From the NCBI RefSeq assembly GCF_030463565.1, contig NC_134654.1, positions 15,578,202-15,642,201 on the forward strand: DNA of 64,000 nt, read 5' to 3'. Within the stretch, counting starts at the first letter, position 1; each line of letters opens with the position of its first letter. This document shows positions 48,951-64,000 of this stretch, piece by piece. The stretch is from Pelecanus crispus. Taxonomy: Eukaryota > Chordata > Aves > Pelecaniformes > Pelecanidae. A program made the translations under genes and the position numbers. Below the pieces are notes generated by a model. That model ran no database searches and was not told the DNA's origin. It saw only the letters and a program-made list of their open reading frames with translations.

Positions 48951-51384
48951 ATGGAGGCGGTGCCGCTCTTCTCCTTTGGTGTCATCGCGGACATCCAGTA
49001 TGCGGATGCGGAGGACGGCTACGACTTCGGCGGATACCGGCGGCGGTATTACCGGCAGAGCCTTAACCTGCTGCAGGATGCTGTGGAAGCGTGGGCCACT
49101 GAGAGGCCGCCGCTCGCCTTCGTGTTGCAGCTGGGTGACAGCATCGATGGCCTCAATGCCCGCAGCGGCGAGGCCGAGAGTGCCTTGGAGCAGGTGCTGG
49201 CAGCGCTGGGGCAGCTGCCGGTGCCAGTGCATCACGCATGGGGCAACCACGAGTTCTATAACTTCAGCCGAGCCCGCCTGGTGCACACTGGCCTCAACAG
49301 CCGTCCTGCTGAGGCCATGGCCAGCCTGTCAGCTGGGGACTGCCAGGCCTATCACTTCAGCCCAGCTGCACGGTTCCGCATTGTCGTGCTTGATGCCTAT
49401 GATCTGAGCATCCTGGGCAGGGAGCCAGACAGCCCCCGTTACCAGGAGTCCCTGCGGCTGCTGCGGGAGAAGAACTCCAACGACAACCTCAACAGCCCCA
49501 CAGGTACCCCCCTGCTCCACCCTTCAGCAGGGAGCATGGACAGCTGACCCTCTTCTTCCCAGAGTGATAAGGCAGCTCCCTGGGCTGACATCTGGTTGCC
49601 AGAGGGCTGAGGCATGTGCCCCATTTCTGCCCACCTCCTCCACCTCCCTGCTGTCAGCTGAGAGCCAGTCACTGGGTCTCTAGGCGGGCACAGGAGATGT
49701 TCCACCATGCCCATCATGCTGCTCTGGTGCTTTTGGGATGGGTTTATTTTGCGCTATGTGCCCTGCAGTATCAGAATGAAAGGCAGCTGTTGGTGCAGCC
49801 GCTATTGCAGAGCATCGAGTGATGCCCACCCTATCCTATGCCAGGGGGACCCAAGAGTGGAAATCCTGTGCGTGCAGTGTGACCAAAACCCCCCAAAATA
49901 CTAACAAATAATGTTCTCTTGTTTGTCCAAGCAGGCTGGAGTTTTGATCCAAGACATGCAAAAAAAAAAAGGTTATAAGAGTAAATCATCTATCGTAAGG
50001 CAAGAAAATAGGGGAGCCACGAGAGGTGTATGCACCTATGACTAACCTTGTTCATTGCAGGACTCAAAGAACCTCGGTTTGTAGAGTTTAATGGAGGATT
50101 TAGCCAAGCCCAGCTGAACTGGTTCAATGAAGTCCTCAAGTTCTCTGATGAAAACCAAGAAAAAGTTGTAGTTATGGGTAGGTGGATATGGGGGATATAT
50201 GGGGATATTTGGTAGATGAAAAGCTGGACATGAGCCAACAATGTGCGCTTGCAGCCCAGAAAGCCAACCATATCCTGGGCTGCATCAAAAGAAGCATGGC
50301 CAGCATGTCGAGGGAGGTGATTCTGCCCCTCTGCTCTGCTCTGGTGAGACCTCACCTGGAGTACTGCGTCCAGCTCTGGAGCCCTCAGCACAAGGACATG
50401 GACCTGTTGGAGCGGGTCCAGAGGAGGGCCACAAAAATGATCCAAGGGCTGGAACACCTCTCCTATGAGGCCAGGCTGAGAGAGTTGGGGTTGTTCAGCC
50501 TAGAGAAGAGAAGGCTGCGAGGAGACCTTATTGCGACCTTCCAATACTTAAAGGGGGCCTACAGGAAAGATGGGGAGAATCTTTTTAATAAGGCCTGTTG
50601 TGACAGGACAAGGAATAACAGATTTAAACTAAAGAAGAGTAGATTTAGACTGGATATAAGGAAATTTTTTACAATGAGGGTGGTGAAGCACTGGAACAGG
50701 TTGCCCAGAGAGGTAGTGGAGGCCCCATCCCTGGAAACATTCAAGGTCAAGTTGGACGGGGCTCTGAGCAACCTGATCTAGTTAAAGCTGTCCCTGCTTA
50801 GTGCAGGGGGTTTGGGCTAGATGACCTCTAAAGGTCCCTTCCAACCCAAAGCATTCTGTAATTCTATATATGCAAAAAAACTTATGTAGCCAATGTGTGT
50901 TAACTGAGGAAAACATGTAGCAGCTTTGAAGCTCCACTGAGGTACACATGTAACCTATGAAGTAGGAGCATAGCAACCATGTCTCACACTTGGGTGAACT
51001 TTCTGTTTACAGTTAGGTGTCTGAACTTCCCAGCAATGAAGGCAGAGTTTGGTCACACTTAAAATAATTTTCCTGCTTCTTTCCCTCTCAACTGCAGGTC
51101 ATCTGCCCATTCATCCAGATGCTTCAGACAGAGTTTGCCTAGCCTGGAATTACGAAGATGCCCTTTCAGTCATACACTCCCATGAGTGCGTGGTCTGCTT
51201 TCTTGCAGGGCACCTGCATGACGGTGGCTATTGTTTAGACTCTCATGGAGTTCATCATCTGACTTTGGAGGGGGTTATTGAAACTCCACCGGAAAGCAAT
51301 GCCTTTGGAACTATTTATGTCTATGAACACAAAATGATACTAAAGGGAAGGGGCAGAATTTCAGACAGAGTTATGCATTTCTGA
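48951..51384 (+). CDS. ADPRM: ADPRM, Mn2+-dependent ADP-ribose/CDP-alcohol diphosphatase
   Basis: ADPRM is a soluble metallophosphatase that hydrolyses ADP-ribose and CDP-choline-type substrates using manganese. Three exons in consistent phase give 318 aa: 48951-49503, 50061-50177 and 51098-51384. Metal-site motifs are in order: Asp14 and Gln16 ([10 protein letters not shown]), Asp63 (LQLGDSIDG), Asn99-His100 (WGNHEFYN) and the C-terminal GHLHDGG (His262, His264). [16 protein letters not shown] and [16 protein letters not shown] are strongly conserved family blocks. The human protein is 342 aa; the N-terminus is about 15 aa shorter here, starting just before LFSFGVIAD. Intron 2 carries a sense-oriented CR1. 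The gene shares its promoter with SCO1 and converges on TMEM220. Confidence 0.95.
50190..50870 (+). repeat. CR1 LINE fragment in ADPRM intron 2
   Basis: The fragment encodes the C-terminal end of CR1 ORF2 in one open frame: [60 protein letters not shown] and [20 protein letters not shown]. The 3' tail is gatgacctctaaaggtccct followed by ..ttctgtaattctata. The 3' ORF is still open, but the element is truncated to about 680 bp, with no RT core. It begins only a dozen bases after the exon 2 donor. Confidence 0.9.
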
Positions 51385-51580
51385 AAATTGTCACCCAATA
51401 CAAATTGTTGTTCTTCAGGAAGTACTCAGACAAAAAAGCAGGGGCTTCAGCTTATTATTTGCTTGTAGAAAGATGTGCGTGGCTGATCCTTATAGCTTTA
51501 ACTCAAACATTTTAGAAATCATGTTTCTGTAAGAAAACAGACCTAGTTTCTTTGTGCAGAAGAGAGAAGGCCATTTTTGA

Positions 51581-51586
51581 AATAAA
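51581..51586 (+). terminator. Candidate ADPRM polyadenylation signal
   Basis: AATAAA lies 197 nt after the ADPRM stop codon, in an A/T-rich 3' region. Confidence 0.6.
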
Positions 51587-52280
51587 TATCTTGAATGCAG
51601 AATGTTGACTTGAAACACCCAATCCTGACCAGATTGTTACTTACTATGAAAAAATGCAAACCATATTATGAATATTGTCCAAAAACACCACTTTTTTGTA
51701 CCAGTCAGAATTAAAACATGTAGAATTGTACCTGCCCAGCCACATTTAATTTTTTTTTTTTAAAACATCATAGTCAGTAATGTCTCATGTCTTGCAGAGT
51801 TAATCCACCCCATAGCCTAATGCAGTCTCCATAACATTGCTTTAAAAGACTGAAGTAATCTTCAAAAAAAGCTAAGTCCAAGGAAAATGGAGACTATCTA
51901 TGCTATGTCATGTAATGCTGCAGATACACCCACTGGGCTCTACATGTGTACAGCTGTATTAGCATGCAGCAGTACTGAGCAAAGAAGCCCTGACGTGGAA
52001 TGATCTAAAGCATGTTGCTGTGCTGCATCTGGACCTGCTCTGGCTCTCTCTCCCAGCCAGCTTGTGTGTCCAGTGTATTCACCTGTGCTTCCTTCTCCAG
52101 GATTAGTAGCAGTGGAACATTCTTACTGTCGCTGGGCTGCTGTGTGGGTTCTGCTTTCCAGGAACAGAAATTGCGAGAAGCAGAGTTGTGAGAGTGACCA
52201 GGTCTGCTGGTGGCAGTCTTGAGTACACATCTCAGAAAATAAAAGATACAGAAGCTTTCATTTTCTTTAGAAAAATAGTA

Positions 52281-52286
52281 TTTATT
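52281..52286 (-). terminator. Candidate TMEM220 polyadenylation signal
   Basis: AATAAA on the minus strand lies about 540 nt after the TMEM220 stop. It faces the ADPRM signal about 700 bp away, so the two genes appear to end tail to tail without overlap. Confidence 0.5.
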
Positions 52287-52821
52287 ACTCTCTAAACCCA
52301 GTAATTTTCAGTTAAAGATAATAGTGAAAATATTTCTTCAGATATATTCTACATGTGATTTTAGCATAGGAACAGAAATACAGACTGCTCAATTTTTCAG
52401 TTAGTATCAGTGGACTATCCAGGCAGATATCTGGAAGTTTTACAGCTGTAAATAGTCAGTTATTGAAACAAAGTGTTTGCTTTACTTTTCCCTTATGTTA
52501 CAGAACAGTAGATTTCCCAAAGTACAAGGTGGTTGGAGGGTGATCCGGGGATGCCAGGATATCTTGAATATACCATTAGAAAACACATTAGATCAACAGT
52601 GCTTTGAAAATATATGGAGAAGCCAGCTGAACAACAGTTTCCATAGAAAAATTCTCCACTCAGATTTTACAGTGTTCCTCAATTTTTTTAACACATCTCA
52701 AACCGCACTGCTGGAAGCAGCCAGGCATTCTTGGGTCCTATCAAACTGATACTAACCTTTCATTAAGAACCAAAAGCAAAGGCAAGTAAGATCAGAATAT
52801 TCTATACTTTCTCCCTCCCAA

Positions 52822-63600
<10,779 letters not shown>

Positions 63601-64000
63601 CTGTTAATGAAACATAAATCTACTCTGTATCAAACTTATCAAGATAAGGAAGCAGAAGCACCTATCCACATCAGTGCTTCTCCGCTTCACAGCAGTTTGT
63701 CAGATGTGCGGAACAGCTGCCAATATCTCACCCTCTGGTACTCCCTGGCACTGGCAGTGCTCATCTTTACCATCACGACCCAAAATCCTGGACCATCAGC
63801 TGAGTGCCAGCCCTTGTTCCTCAGCTTCCAGGTTACTGGTCCTCGCTGCCCAACCAGCCTGCTCCAGAGCCCCTTGCACTGCATCTTGATTCCCCAGGGA
63901 AAGCCGTACAGGACACCCCCTCCCTCTGGGCCTCCCAAACCCTCCACCTGTACTGGGCGGCTCCCCTGGGAGCAGAAGCACCCTTTGCTGCTGCAGCCCA

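Noticed and set aside
48765-49286. Minus-strand frame (173 aa) antisense to ADPRM exon 1
   Set aside because: Its end overlaps the true SCO1 exon 1, but the rest is antisense to conserved ADPRM codons. The SCO1 start at 48891 with phase-matched exons explains the data.
48616-49407. Long plus-strand frame (263 aa) over the SCO1/ADPRM start region
   Set aside because: It is a shadow of ADPRM exon 1 in another frame, plus GC-rich repeat. It has poly-Gly/Pro/Ser composition and no family resemblance.

Overview
This is vertebrate nuclear DNA, almost certainly from a bird. The genes are split by GT-AG introns. The dominant repeats are CR1 LINEs, identified by their CR1-type RT and endonuclease reading frames and their short octamer-like 3' ends, plus LTR retroviruses. 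The gene order matches the conserved vertebrate block MYH cluster - SCO1 - ADPRM - TMEM220 (human 17p13). There are no bacterial features, CRISPR arrays, tRNAs or rRNAs.

Region 1 (about 3.4-27.6 kb, minus strand) is a decayed sarcomeric myosin heavy chain gene at the position held by MYH3 in mammals. I could place 28 exons, one of them in two pieces. Many keep the exact exon length of vertebrate MYH genes, but the gene carries at least ten frameshifts or nonsense codons and has lost the exons from the converter through most of S2. A near full-length CR1 landed inside one motor-domain exon, and that CR1 was later hit by a solo LTR of about 1.04 kb. No start exon or final exon was found, so this is a pseudogene. 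Its central gap (about 9-13.6 kb) holds an old gag-like retroviral remnant on the minus strand and an old CR1 fragment.

Region 2 (27.6-41.4 kb) is intergenic, with a solo LTR at 29.2-29.75 kb and little else that can be read.

Region 3 (41.4-54.8 kb, plus 63.5 kb) holds three intact-looking genes. SCO1 is on the minus strand, with 6 exons and 250 aa. ADPRM is on the plus strand, with 3 exons and 318 aa. The last four coding exons of TMEM220 are on the minus strand; its start lies beyond the right edge. SCO1 and ADPRM are head to head with only 59 bp between their start codons, and share a CpG-rich, TATA-less promoter with ETS-like and YY1-like motifs. ADPRM and TMEM220 converge.

Region 4 (56.4-63.2 kb) is a 6.77-kb env-less endogenous retrovirus inside a TMEM220 intron, antisense to it. 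It has two LTRs, a perfect 5-bp target duplication and a Lys-type primer site. An unusual intact ORF for a hydrophobic, probably membrane-spanning protein precedes gag, and its stop overlaps a candidate gag start. The gag-pro-pol frame is broken by stops, a 4-bp slippage and changed catalytic residues. Solo LTRs of the same family sit at 29.2 kb and in SCO1 intron 2 (47.4 kb), each with its own perfect 5-bp target duplication. All are on the plus strand, antisense to the host genes.
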